Shown piece by piece: positions 1-7,988 of a DNA stretch of 64,000 nucleotides (position 1 is the first letter of the stretch; the number at the start of each line of letters is the position of its first letter). The position numbers and the translations under genes are program-made. The notes beneath the pieces were generated by a model. The model had not been told where the DNA came from, searched no databases, and saw nothing but the letters and a program-made list of their open reading frames with translations. Origin of the DNA: JADKIH01 sp031417555 (GTDB lineage Bacteria > Bacteroidota > Bacteroidia > AKYH767-A > 2013-40CM-41-45); assembly GCA_031417555.1 (NCBI GenBank), contig JANOVV010000037.1, positions 16,054 through 80,053 of the forward strand, given 5' to 3'.

Positions 1-598
1 AAATTAAATGGTTCAATCCTTTTAAGGAAATGTATTCATTAAAGGTTAAAGGAGGCAACATAAAATCGGTAAATCTTCCTGCACCACTTTCGTTACTCGC
101 CAATTTGAGTGCAGCCGCCGCCGAACCAGATACCACAAACTTTGTTTTCGGGAAACTATCCACTAAAACTTTTAAATGTACTTCCCAATCTTTGAGGTAT
201 TGTATTTCATCAAAAAACACAAACCAACCTTTTGGGTCGTTTTCAGCAGTGGCTTTGCGAGCATAATTAAAAAGTTGCTCCAAATGGATGTTGTTGTAGA
301 TTGGGTTTTCAATATTGATGAAGCAGATTTTTTTGGGACTAATACCTGAATTAAGTAAATGCTGGATGGTGTGATTCATCATTACTGTTTTGCCCACCCT
401 TCGAGGACCCATTAACACCACAGCCCTGTTAACCGAAACATCTTCTACCAAAGGGTAAAACAAATCAAAGTATAGCCTTCTTGGTTTTTCATTGTATTCA
501 TCTTCGGTTTTGCCGGTGGTCCACCAAGGGTTTTCAAACCTGAGGCGGTCTGCAATTAGCTGCTCCGAAAATGGATTTAAGTGCTTTCCTTTTGCCAT
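1..598 (-). CDS. AAA-type ATPase (DUF4143-like family), 3' part off the left edge
   Basis: The ATG is at 598 and the frame stays open to base 1, so the C-terminus lies outside the window; about 199 residues are visible. A Walker A motif GPRRVGKT lies near residue 64 and a Walker B-like FVFFDEIQ near residue 126, followed by a sensor-like FVVSGSAAAAL. This order is typical of the stand-alone bacterial AAA ATPases that carry a C-terminal DUF4143 nuclease-like domain; that second domain cannot be seen here. Such proteins are common in Bacteroidota accessory regions and their role is not settled. The gene is transcribed away from the zinc-ribbon gene next to it. Confidence 0.85.
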   Translation of the reverse strand, partial: MAKGKHLNPFSEQLIADRLRFENPWWTTGKTEDEYNEKPRRLYFDLFYPLVEDVSVNRAVVLMGPRRVGKTVMMNHTIQHLLNSGISPKKICFINIENPIYNNIHLEQLFNYARKATAENDPKGWFVFFDEIQYLKDWEVHLKVLVDSFPKTKFVVSGSAAAALKLASNESGAGRFTDFMLPPLTFNEYISLKGLNHLI

Positions 599-755
599 AT
601 TTTACAAATTTATAAAAATAAGATAAATATACTTAGTTTATTTGAATAAATATCTAATTTTAGCTAAATATAGAACTATTTTATTTCTTATTTCTTTTCA
701 GTATTCCTACTTTCATTTGAACCAACTTTCCTCGTCATTCTTTAAAGGACTTTGC

Positions 756-1460
756 CTAATTGCTTCGCATTGTTGTTATTATTTTTACTTTTTTAACAGT
801 ATAGGCTCCATCTCTTTCTTTATCAATATGTCCACCGGTATAACCACAAATTCCCATGCGAGGAGAATTTACAACAGGCATTTTTGCGTAATCATTGAAA
901 TCTTCACATTCCTCTTCATGTTTAACCGAACAACTTTCGCAATAAAAATTCCAATCGCAAACAGTACAAATATTTGCTGCAGGTTGTTTTTTGCATTTAG
1001 TACAAATTAGTTTTAAAGGTTCGTTTCTCGACAGTAAAACTATATCCTCTTTAAGTTTAAGTTTGTAATTTTTAATTCCCTTAAGAAATATTCTTGTAGT
1101 ATCGCCATAATCATAATCATGATATATTTTCACCCTGGTTTCAAATACATCAGACACTTTATGGTTGACTTTTATTTTAAAATCCTGATGACCGAAATTA
1201 CTCAGGTGTCCGCAGCAATCTAACCAAATATCCTGAAGAAATCTGTCAATTTTTTTCATAATACAATTCCCTCTCACCAATAATTGCAAAAACATAACGT
1301 CTGATTCAACAACGAAATGACAAAACGTTTCAGGGCTTTTGACGACGTCGTCTTTTTCCATTTTTAATAAATGTAATGCTAAATGTTTTCCAATTTCCTT
1401 TTGTGAAAATGTCCTATTACAGAACAAACATTTACCCTCTGATTTTAATTCTTTTTCCAT
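756..1460 (-). CDS. zinc-ribbon hypothetical protein, pRiA4b ORF-3-like middle region
   Basis: A 234-residue protein with several Cys/His pairs. The N-terminus has a C2H2-like CLFC...HLALH motif, and the C-terminal part has CTKC, CTVC, CESC and HEEEC pairs that look like a treble-clef or ribbon metal site. The middle segment (FLQDIWLDCCGHLSNF) resembles the core of the pRiA4b ORF-3-like family found with mobile DNA. Codon use and AT content match the neighbours. It has no operon partner. Function is unknown; a nucleic-acid or protein-binding role is an inference from the zinc sites only. Confidence 0.7.
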   Translation of the reverse strand: MEKELKSEGKCLFCNRTFSQKEIGKHLALHLLKMEKDDVVKSPETFCHFVVESDVMFLQLLVRGNCIMKKIDRFLQDIWLDCCGHLSNFGHQDFKIKVNHKVSDVFETRVKIYHDYDYGDTTRIFLKGIKNYKLKLKEDIVLLSRNEPLKLICTKCKKQPAANICTVCDWNFYCESCSVKHEEECEDFNDYAKMPVVNSPRMGICGYTGGHIDKERDGAYTVKKVKIITTMRSN

Positions 1461-2177
1461 GCTATTAAAGTTCTATTACTTTTCACTCAATCACATTTTT
1501 CAAAATACTCTGCCGGAAGATTTCTGTCTATTTAAAACTATTGCAGATGAATATTTTTTAAAAAATCAAATTTCTTTCTTTTAAATACATTACCACAATT
1601 AGTTATTTGTATTTCCGAATAGCACTAATCTACAATTTTAAACTTAAATTTTGACCAAAACTTATTTATGGTTCGGAATATGATTTCCATCAATTTCTTG
1701 TCATTATTTAATAAAACGATATTTAGATTACTATACTAAACAAAAATCTCAAAATCAACACTAATTGATAAACCTGATGAATATACAATACTTATAGGGA
1801 TTTAAAAGTATATTTTTCTCGACAAATTTTCGAGATAGAATCTACAATCCATCAGAAAAAAAACGAAAAAAAACAAATTTATCCCAATACAAATTACATT
1901 ATTTCGAATTAAAATATATTAATCCATAGCAATTCAAATTAAAGCAAATTAATCCAAATTAATGTGTATTAATTTGCTTTAACACATGATTATTATTTTT
2001 TTTCCAGAATAAAAAAAACGAATTGCGAACTGCCGAAAATGATAAGTAGTAGTTAGAATATCTTAAAATGCTATTGTAAAATAGAATATGAAATAGCAAG
2101 AAAAAAAGATAGGCAAGGTGTCAGGAGCTTATTACTAAGGCGGCTCTGACATCAAGGACTCTGACTCGTCCTGAAAA
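1461..2177. other. AT-rich intergenic spacer, no gene seen
   Basis: About 700 bp with no convincing coding frame. The stretch 1860-1985 contains runs of A and repeated AATTTG/CAAATT words, ending in a perfect 15-bp inverted repeat (listed separately). Around 2118-2165 there is an imperfect dyad (GTGTCAGGAGC against GCTCTGACATC) just ahead of a small doubtful ORF. No tRNA or CRISPR-like pattern was found. Confidence 0.6.
1939..1982. repeat. perfect 15-bp inverted repeat in AT-rich spacer
   Basis: TTAAAGCAAATTAAT at 1939-1953 is matched by its exact reverse complement at 1968-1982 across a 14-nt loop. No T-run follows, so it is not a clear terminator. The same AATTTG words recur irregularly over the preceding 90 bp. 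It could be an operator or an element end. Confidence 0.7.
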
Positions 2178-2456
2178 ATGTTTACAATGTACAGCATACG
2201 GAAAATTGTAGTCATAATGCTCTGCAAAACAGCAGAGCCTTTGTTTAATTTTAGGCGGGTCACTTTGCCGCGGAGTGAGTGGACGGGAATTGATGATGCT
2301 ATTGAAATTATTCTACAAAAAGGATATGCAGGTAAAACGACGTTACAAAAAGTAATTGAAGAACGTGAGTTGAATAACTTTAGAAGGGTGTTACAAATGC
2401 AAATTGATCAAAGTCCTTTTGCATATTCAACGGTTGAAATAATTGATGAATTCTAA
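2178..2456 (+). CDS. small hypothetical protein (doubtful)
   Basis: A 92-codon frame with a plausible C-terminal half (acidic and amphipathic, ending IIDEF) but a Cys/Met-rich N-terminus that reads like non-coding sequence. An internal ATG at 2217 would shorten it. No recognisable domain and no clear ribosome binding site. Kept because nothing competes with it on either strand. Confidence 0.3.
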   Translation: MFTMYSIRKIVVIMLCKTAEPLFNFRRVTLPRSEWTGIDDAIEIILQKGYAGKTTLQKVIEERELNNFRRVLQMQIDQSPFAYSTVEIIDEF

Positions 2457-2533
2457 GTGATAGAAGTTAACTTAGGTCGGGCTTTATATACCAGACTTCA
2501 TAACAGAAAAACAGATTAGATTTTACGATTGTG

Positions 2534-2770
2534 TTATATTTCTTCCACACCTAAAACGGTAACGGCTAGTAATTCCATTTCAACCCTTGTAGTCTGAAAA
2601 GTAGTACGATTATGGAAATCTTTAGTAATGGCAGCTTTACATTGCATCTCTGATGGTTCCCGATCACTATGTAATTGCGTTTCCCAAGAATGCTGTTCTT
2701 CTGTTTCCTGACCGTAGTCATTCATTATTATTTTATACTTTACAGATCCTAGAATTTTCCAATGAGACAT
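2534..2770 (-). CDS. small hypothetical protein
   Basis: 78 codons, ATG start, hydrophilic, without signal peptide or membrane segment. The composition (EETEEQHSWETQ, FQTTRVEMELLAV) is protein-like and the strand agrees with the genes to its right. No family recognised. Confidence 0.4.
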   Translation of the reverse strand: MSHWKILGSVKYKIIMNDYGQETEEQHSWETQLHSDREPSEMQCKAAITKDFHNRTTFQTTRVEMELLAVTVLGVEEI

Positions 2771-3097
2771 TTTTTAAAAATAATTTTTCAAGGTCAAAGT
2801 TATGAAATATTAAATAGTATAGCAACTTGCAATTAAACAATTTTATTCGTCCCCAAAACATGAGATTAATTTAAAATCTGGTAGGAGATCCATTCCCTTA
2901 CGGAATGTTTACGGATTAAACATTCTTAAAATCAAAAACCCGTGTCCGACGCTGGCTTTGACTATCTATAACGTACACCCAAGGTTTCAATTACCGAACT
3001 TTTTACAGCTGGATTTTCAGAAATTGGTAAATTATTTAGTGTAAACCTATTTCAGGACAAGACATAATTTCTTGAAGTTCTGTCCGGCGCCGGCGGA
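2771..3097. other. intergenic spacer ending in a GC-rich palindrome
   Basis: About 330 bp with no convincing ORF. Its right end carries TCCGGCGCCGGCGGA at 3083-3097, directly against the stop codon of the minus-strand gene at 3098. The outer TCCG...CGGA matches the ends of the palindromes found in the tRNA-fMet array at 48 kb. The rest is AT-rich with a weak ATTCC/GGAAT hairpin near 2893. Confidence 0.5.
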
Positions 3098-3295
3098 TCA
3101 AATTTTATTTTCCCTTTTCTTTAAAATGCGATAAGCGATAATAGAAATTGTAGCAACTCCTGCTAACCCAACTATACACCATATCAGGCGTGAATTTACT
3201 TTTTTAACGTTGGCCAGGCTATTTGTTATTTCAGCCAAGGCGGGTGCGGGTGCAACGCCCAGATGCAATTTTGGTATTTCAATTCCGTTATACAT
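3098..3295 (-). CDS. small single-span membrane protein
   Basis: 65 residues with one strong hydrophobic segment near residues 37-57 (LIWCIVGLAGVATISIIAYR), followed by a positively charged tail (KKRENK), so the tail is probably cytoplasmic. Its start overlaps the end of the upstream gene by 8 bp, which indicates translational coupling in a three-gene unit led by the HTH protein at 3653-3979. No family recognised. Confidence 0.6.
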   Translation of the reverse strand: MYNGIEIPKLHLGVAPAPALAEITNSLANVKKVNSRLIWCIVGLAGVATISIIAYRILKKRENKI

Positions 3296-3656
3296 TTTTT
3301 TCGATTTTATATTTATTATTTTCTAATTGAATAAGCGCATAGTCAAATATTAAATAAATTGAATATTTTCCATCCCTTGTTTTATCAGCACTCGTGTATT
3401 TACGAAAATCAAATTGAGCGCCACGAAGAAAATCTTCTGATACTTCAACATATTTTTTATCGCCCAGAATTCGTTTTAAAATTTCGCGGTTTTTATTCAG
3501 TATAAATTGAGTTGGGTTCTTCTCTTTTCTATTTATGTTCGCTTTGTTATTATTAAAATCTGATCGATTCTTCGGGTTAGCAAATATCTGGTTACTCCGT
3601 TTGGCGATAAATTCTTCTCCTGTATGCTTATCATTCTTTTTCATTATTTTATTCAT
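3288..3656 (-). CDS. hypothetical protein, middle gene of HTH operon
   Basis: 122 residues, very rich in Lys and Asn. The first half looks disordered; the second half (residues 60-115) has alternating charged and aromatic segments that could fold. An ATGA overlap with the upstream HTH gene (3653-3656) supports co-expression. No known domain recognised. Confidence 0.6.
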   Translation of the reverse strand: MNKIMKKNDKHTGEEFIAKRSNQIFANPKNRSDFNNNKANINRKEKNPTQFILNKNREILKRILGDKKYVEVSEDFLRGAQFDFRKYTSADKTRDGKYSIYLIFDYALIQLENNKYKIEKNV

Positions 3657-3979
3657 AATGATTCCTCAATTTCTTCATTTGTTTTTACTCTGTGTTTTTT
3701 GATCCACGTTTCAATCTCATCAAAATAAAAAATCAATTCTTTACCAACTTTGTAATGTGGAATATATCTTTTTGATACCCATCCATAGACCGTAGGCTTC
3801 GGCCATTTGTAAATCTCGCAAAGCTGTTCCAGGTTAATTTTTTGTGTGTGAATTGAAGTCTTCATTTCAGCAATACTCTTAACAATGGTTTGCAGGTGAT
3901 CCTGCCGAAGCTGATCATACTGCTCGAACGTAAGATCTATAATTCTGAAATTTGGTGGTAAATACGACATCGGCCACAA
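3653..3979 (-). CDS. excisionase-like HTH DNA-binding protein
   Basis: 108 residues. The C-terminal half is a MerR/excisionase-type winged helix (HTH_17): a short helix LEQLCEIYKWPKPTVYGWV, then RYIPHYKVGKELIFYFDEIETWI. This architecture binds DNA in excisionases and small regulators of mobile elements. The protein is a clear relative of the HTH protein at 7465-7827 (shared PTVYGWV, wing and terminal helix). It heads a minus-strand operon of three genes. I infer it is left from, or controls, a second mobile element at this tRNA-flanking hot spot. Confidence 0.75.
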   Translation of the reverse strand: MWPMSYLPPNFRIIDLTFEQYDQLRQDHLQTIVKSIAEMKTSIHTQKINLEQLCEIYKWPKPTVYGWVSKRYIPHYKVGKELIFYFDEIETWIKKHRVKTNEEIEESL

Positions 3980-4035
3980 AACTAGAAGTGTGCCTTGATC
4001 CTTACAAGTCCCTAAAGTAAAAGGAGTACAAAAAT

Positions 4036-4875
4036 TTATGAAAATAGTTCCACTATACCTTTAATTGGATCTGAGCAGGGTTGTTTTTTTGTTGAAATTA
4101 TTTTATGGGCATAGTTTGATGCAATAACATTAAGTTCATTGTTGTGAAAATATTTAAAATATCGACAGATCCAATCCTGAAGATTTCTTTTACTATTTAT
4201 AATTACTTTATTATCATGGATTCTAAGAAAAGCATCTAAAAGCTTGTTTGCATCCTCATTAAAAACAATATTCCCTTCAATGGGTTCACCATTCAATAAA
4301 ATAGTTAATAATGGTCTGTCGTGATCGGAAAAATAAGGGTTTAGAATTTCTGTAATCTTATCCACATATTGCTCGTTTACTCTTATTTGTTTATTGTTAA
4401 ATTTTACCGGAGAATCGGATGTTTTCAATCTTACATGATCTACCCAATTCATAATTTTTTCTAAACGTTGCAAGGCATCACTTGGGTTAATATTTTTTAC
4501 CTGCTCATAGGTTATAAATTCAATTAAACCTATGAGTGCTGATTTATCGGTCGCATAATAGTTGGCTGTGAAAGTCTCATACTGATAATTTAGAAATGAA
4601 TTAATCTTGAAGACATCAATATAAATAAGGGTAAGAAATAAAAATGATTGATAAACATTTTCTTTACCTCTAACTACAATCGGTACACCTAACCTTGCAT
4701 ATTCAGGAAAGTTGATAGAATATTCTTTACAAAAATTTTCTAATTGAATATTAAAATTTTGAATCAATGAATCATATGTACTCTTCGTAATTCTATCTTC
4801 TTTGCTTAACCTCAACAATTCCTTTTGAATTTGCGTAAGATTTAAGTCGTAGAGATGGTATTCAATTTTTGCCAT
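4036..4875 (-). CDS. hypothetical protein, 279 aa
   Basis: ATG start, cytoplasmic, mostly helical, rich in Ile, Asn and Lys. A C-terminal segment around residues 190-260 (LLNGEPIEGNIVF ... LQDWICRYFKYF) looks like a conserved core. I do not recognise the family; RteC-type excision regulators are of similar size and context, but I see no motif that proves it. It lies between the HTH operon and the 48-bp tRNA-Val fragment, just outside the integrative element. Confidence 0.6.
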   Translation of the reverse strand: MAKIEYHLYDLNLTQIQKELLRLSKEDRITKSTYDSLIQNFNIQLENFCKEYSINFPEYARLGVPIVVRGKENVYQSFLFLTLIYIDVFKINSFLNYQYETFTANYYATDKSALIGLIEFITYEQVKNINPSDALQRLEKIMNWVDHVRLKTSDSPVKFNNKQIRVNEQYVDKITEILNPYFSDHDRPLLTILLNGEPIEGNIVFNEDANKLLDAFLRIHDNKVIINSKRNLQDWICRYFKYFHNNELNVIASNYAHKIISTKKQPCSDPIKGIVELFS

Positions 4876-5013
4876 GGTAACCGGATTCTAAACCTAAACT
4901 TCTAAAAAGATAGGAATAAAAATATCTTCTAAAAAGCACTAAAATGTTTAAACCATGTTTAAACCAGGGAAATAAAAAACCCCTTACGTTTCCATAAGAG
5001 GTTGATTTTGAGG

Positions 5014-5061
5014 GTGGGAACAACAGGGTTCGAACCTGTGACCCTCTGCTTGTAAGGCAGA
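5014..5061 (-). repeat. attachment site: 48-bp copy of the tRNA-Val 3' part
   Basis: These 48 bp are identical to 12350-12397, which covers the 3' part of tRNA-Val(UAC) from the anticodon stem to the discriminator base. The left copy lacks the 5' half of the tRNA and is followed 130 bp later by an inward-reading integrase gene. This is the usual footprint of an element that integrated into the tRNA 3' end. The crossover point within the 48 bp cannot be resolved. Confidence 0.9.
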
Positions 5062-5178
5062 ATTTAGGTGATATTTTTGTTAGCCGTTTATTGTCTGAAT
5101 CCCTTTGTTTATGACTATTTTATCTATGTAAAAGTTATTTTTATTATTTGTTTGTTATTTGTTTATTTCGGTATCTTG

Positions 5179-5199
5179 TATGCAAATTGTATGCAAATG
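5179..5199 (+). repeat. 21-bp direct repeat, left copy (candidate integrase arm site)
   Basis: TATGCAAATTGTATGCAAAT plus G is repeated exactly at 12284-12304 in the same orientation. Each copy itself holds two TATGCAAAT words 12 bp apart. Copies lie 118 bp and 46 bp from the two attachment cores, so in the circular form they would flank attP, as arm-type sites of tyrosine recombinases do. The left copy overlaps the integrase start codons. Confidence 0.6.
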
Positions 5200-6477
5200 G
5201 AAAAAGCCGTAAATCAAACACTTTTTATTTCCCTGTTTCATGATACCCGCAGAGCAAAAGGAAACGGGCTATTCCCTGTAAAGCTTCGGGTATTTTACAA
5301 GCCGAACCGAAAACAAATGCTTTATTCAACAAAGTTTGAAATGACTAAAACGGATTTTAAAAGTACATGGCTAACGGTGAAGCCTCGACAGGAATATAAA
5401 GAGCAGAGAAAGGAAATGCAAGGTTTGTTAAGCCATGCAGAGAACACAGCCGATCGATTAAAGAAATTCAGCTTTGAAACATTTGAGAAAAGGCTATTTG
5501 AAAAAGTAACCGAAGGAAAAAACATTTTTTACCATTATCAAAATATCATTTTGGGATTAAGGGAAATGCAGAGTTTTGGAACAGCCGACAATTACGAAAT
5601 GAGCAAGAATTCTATAAGGGGCTTTTTTAAATACAAGACAGGAAAAGAACACGAAAGAATTTTATTTTCAGAAATTACCCCTAAATGGCTGGAACAGTAT
5701 GAGCAATTTATGACAGGACAAATGAAACGAAGCCGTACAACCGTATCAATGTATTTGCGTGCATTACGAACCGTATTTAACATTGCAATAAGTCAAAACG
5801 AAATTGAAGCTGAACAATACCCTTTCTTTTTAAAGAAGTCAAACAAATACGGCTATAAAATTCCGTCTGTAAGCGGAGTAAAAAAAGCATTAAACAAAGA
5901 AGATTTGCGTAGGTTGTTTGATGCAAATCCAGAAACACCCGAACAACAGAAAGCAAAAGACTTTTGGTTTTTTTCCTATTCCTGTAATGGAATTAACATT
6001 AAAGACATTGCCCTTTTACGATGGAAAGATTTAACTGGGGACACAATACAGTTTTACCGTGCAAAAACTATCAATACTTTAAAAGAAAATTTGAAGCCAA
6101 CTATTATTTACCTGAATGAGTTTACACAATCTGTAATTGACACGTACGGGGCAAAGAACAGATTGCCGAACAATTTTATTTTTTCAATCCTTTCGGATGA
6201 AATGGCAGAATACAAAAAGCATACATCAATAAAGAATTTCACTCGCTTTATTAACCAGCATTTGAAAGACCTTGCCACCTCCGTAGGAATTACGGGTGAC
6301 ATTTCAAGCTATTGGGCAAGATATAGCTTTGCAACGAACGCAATAAGAAGCGGTGCAAAAATGGAACAGGTAAGCGAAGCATTAAGCCACCGAAATATGA
6401 AAACAACCCAAAACTATTTTGCTGGTTTTGAAGATTCAGAGAAACGAAAGCTGGCAACCGAAATAATGAATTTTTGA
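5197..6477 (+). CDS. tyrosine recombinase/integrase of the tRNA-Val element
   Basis: About 426 residues, the usual length for Bacteroidota site-specific integrases. Order: N-terminal arm-binding domain, SAM-like core-binding domain (near residues 105-210), then the catalytic domain. Visible catalytic parts are SYWARYSFAT (the HxxR box, here with Tyr in the first place), LSHRNMKTTQNY with the late His and the nucleophilic Tyr. The box that normally holds the first Arg reads YSCNGINIKDIALLRW. The frame is open back to 5068, but that extension is hydrophobic and overlaps the attachment side, so I start at 5197 (5191 is an alternative). Promoter and expression are probably tied to the 21-bp repeat at the start. 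Confidence 0.92.
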   Translation: MEKAVNQTLFISLFHDTRRAKGNGLFPVKLRVFYKPNRKQMLYSTKFEMTKTDFKSTWLTVKPRQEYKEQRKEMQGLLSHAENTADRLKKFSFETFEKRLFEKVTEGKNIFYHYQNIILGLREMQSFGTADNYEMSKNSIRGFFKYKTGKEHERILFSEITPKWLEQYEQFMTGQMKRSRTTVSMYLRALRTVFNIAISQNEIEAEQYPFFLKKSNKYGYKIPSVSGVKKALNKEDLRRLFDANPETPEQQKAKDFWFFSYSCNGINIKDIALLRWKDLTGDTIQFYRAKTINTLKENLKPTIIYLNEFTQSVIDTYGAKNRLPNNFIFSILSDEMAEYKKHTSIKNFTRFINQHLKDLATSVGITGDISSYWARYSFATNAIRSGAKMEQVSEALSHRNMKTTQNYFAGFEDSEKRKLATEIMNF

Positions 6478-6535
6478 AAACTAAACGCAAAACAGCCGAC
6501 AAAACAATGTTGGACTTGTAAAACTTAAAACATAA

Positions 6536-7348
6536 ATGAAAAATTACTTTGAAAACATAATTGATAATAATTTAGCGATTGATTTAATAACGGGAATAGT
6601 AATTGAATTTTTAAATGATAATAATGAAAAACCATCTGAAAGAGAATTTGAAGAGTTCGTCTTAAAAGAAAAAATGAAAATAAATATTATTTTAGAAAGA
6701 CTTTCCAAAACTGAAAAAATAATATTTCTCGATAAACTAAAAAAAGATTTGTCTTGCGAATATGAGGGCGCAAGAATGTTTTTTCTAAAACAAATAAAAA
6801 CCGATTTGTCTTTAGATCAATTTCCTGAGTTTAAAGGCAAAAAATCCTTTGAATTAACACATGAACAATTGTTATTTATTGAAAGTAAATATTCACTTAA
6901 TCAATACTTCGAAAGCACATTGAAAATACTATTAGAATTTATCAATGAAATTACCCCGCTGATGCAAGACTCACCACATCAACAAACCCAAACGGAACAA
7001 GAAACACCGACTTTTAAAAACAACTTTGATAACATTACCCCTGTTGAAATATACAATCACTTCAAGGCTGGTTTAGTTGAGAAAGGATATTTAACCGAAC
7101 AGGAATTGAATGAGTATTTGAAATCAGCGTTTGAATTGAAAACAAAACCTGAAACACTTTTTAAGTTGAAACACACACTCACAAAGCAGAAAATTTATAC
7201 CGTGTTTTATATTTACTATAAAGATATTGCACAAAAGAAACACGAAAAGCAAAAAGAATATGCAGCCCTTTTAGGTGATTATTTTGAAGGATATAAAACC
7301 GAAATAATACAAACAAACTGGGCAAGGGATTATGTTACAAAAAGGTAA
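6536..7348 (+). CDS. hypothetical protein of the integrative element
   Basis: 270 residues, highly charged and helical, with no membrane segment. The first 120 residues are AT-rich coding sequence; a Gln/Thr linker near residues 145-160 leads to a C-terminal domain (EIYNHFKAGLVEKGYLTEQELNEYL ... ). That C-terminal part resembles uncharacterised proteins that follow integrases in Bacteroidota mobile elements; this is from memory and unverified. It sits alone 58 bp after the integrase. Confidence 0.7.
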   Translation: MKNYFENIIDNNLAIDLITGIVIEFLNDNNEKPSEREFEEFVLKEKMKINIILERLSKTEKIIFLDKLKKDLSCEYEGARMFFLKQIKTDLSLDQFPEFKGKKSFELTHEQLLFIESKYSLNQYFESTLKILLEFINEITPLMQDSPHQQTQTEQETPTFKNNFDNITPVEIYNHFKAGLVEKGYLTEQELNEYLKSAFELKTKPETLFKLKHTLTKQKIYTVFYIYYKDIAQKKHEKQKEYAALLGDYFEGYKTEIIQTNWARDYVTKR

Positions 7349-7464
7349 ACAGTCTACTATTTTTATTACGAAAATTACGAAACCTATACTAACATTACTA
7401 ACCTCTTTTTGAAAACTTAAAGTCAATATACGTTTGCTACACATTTTAAAATAATTGTAAGCAA

Positions 7465-7827
7465 ATGGAAAATTCAAAAGAGGGTTTAACCCTTGAAACT
7501 TTACCGAAAGCCGTTACACACCTTACTAATGAAGTAAGCGAAATAAAAAGGCTGTTACTTGAAAAGAGTAACGAACAACCAACCGAAACCGATCGTTGGT
7601 TTGATTTATCTGAACTTTGTATTTACCACCCCGACAAACCGACCAAGCCCACAGTTTACGGATGGGTGAACGCTGGTATTATTCCAGTACACAAAGGCGG
7701 TAAAAAGTTGAGGTTTCTAAAATCGGAAATTGATAACTTTTTAAAGCAAGGCAGAAAAAAGACGTTGGCAGAAACAGCCATCGAAGCCGTAAACTATCTA
7801 AAGAAAAAAGGGGGTAACAATGGTTAA
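7465..7827 (+). CDS. HTH DNA-binding protein, likely excisionase/regulator
   Basis: 120 residues. The N-terminal third is a short coiled-coil-like helix (TNEVSEIKRLLLEK); residues 46-95 form a MerR/excisionase winged helix with KPTVYGWVNAGIIPVHKGGKKLRFLKSEI. In integrative elements this type of protein acts as recombination directionality factor or as regulator of the replication genes downstream. Its end overlaps the next small ORF by 8 bp. It is a paralogue of the HTH protein at 3653-3979. Confidence 0.8.
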   Translation: MENSKEGLTLETLPKAVTHLTNEVSEIKRLLLEKSNEQPTETDRWFDLSELCIYHPDKPTKPTVYGWVNAGIIPVHKGGKKLRFLKSEIDNFLKQGRKKTLAETAIEAVNYLKKKGGNNG

Positions 7828-7987
7828 GACATTGAACACCCCCGATAATTCTTTGCATAAAAGACAAGGCAAAGATAAACATTTTGAGGGGCAAATGAAA
7901 CGGGGGCTGTGTAAAGTATCAAAACACCGTGCAGAGTATTACACTACCGACACAAATTTATTTACTCAACCCTTAAAACTGTTTTAA
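7820..7987 (+). CDS. small protein, possibly an internally deleted HTH protein
   Basis: 55 residues, overlapping the preceding gene by 8 bp and ending directly before the ATPase gene. The start (KDKHFEGQMKR) and the end (CKVSKHRAEYYTTDTNLF) both resemble the outer parts of a larger HTH protein common in Bacteroidota elements, with the helical centre missing. This comparison is from memory. It is either a degraded gene or a coupling ORF. Confidence 0.45.
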   Translation: MVKTLNTPDNSLHKRQGKDKHFEGQMKRGLCKVSKHRAEYYTTDTNLFTQPLKLF

Positions 7988-7988
7988 T

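Noticed and set aside
642..1010. 122-codon plus-strand ORF over the zinc-ribbon gene
   Set aside because: Antisense to a gene with clear Cys/His motifs; the plus-strand product is Phe/Ser-rich and non-protein-like.
5068..5196. N-terminal extension of the integrase (43 hydrophobic codons)
   Set aside because: Length and domain layout of the family fit a start at 5191/5197; the extension lies in the attachment region and has no ribosome binding site.
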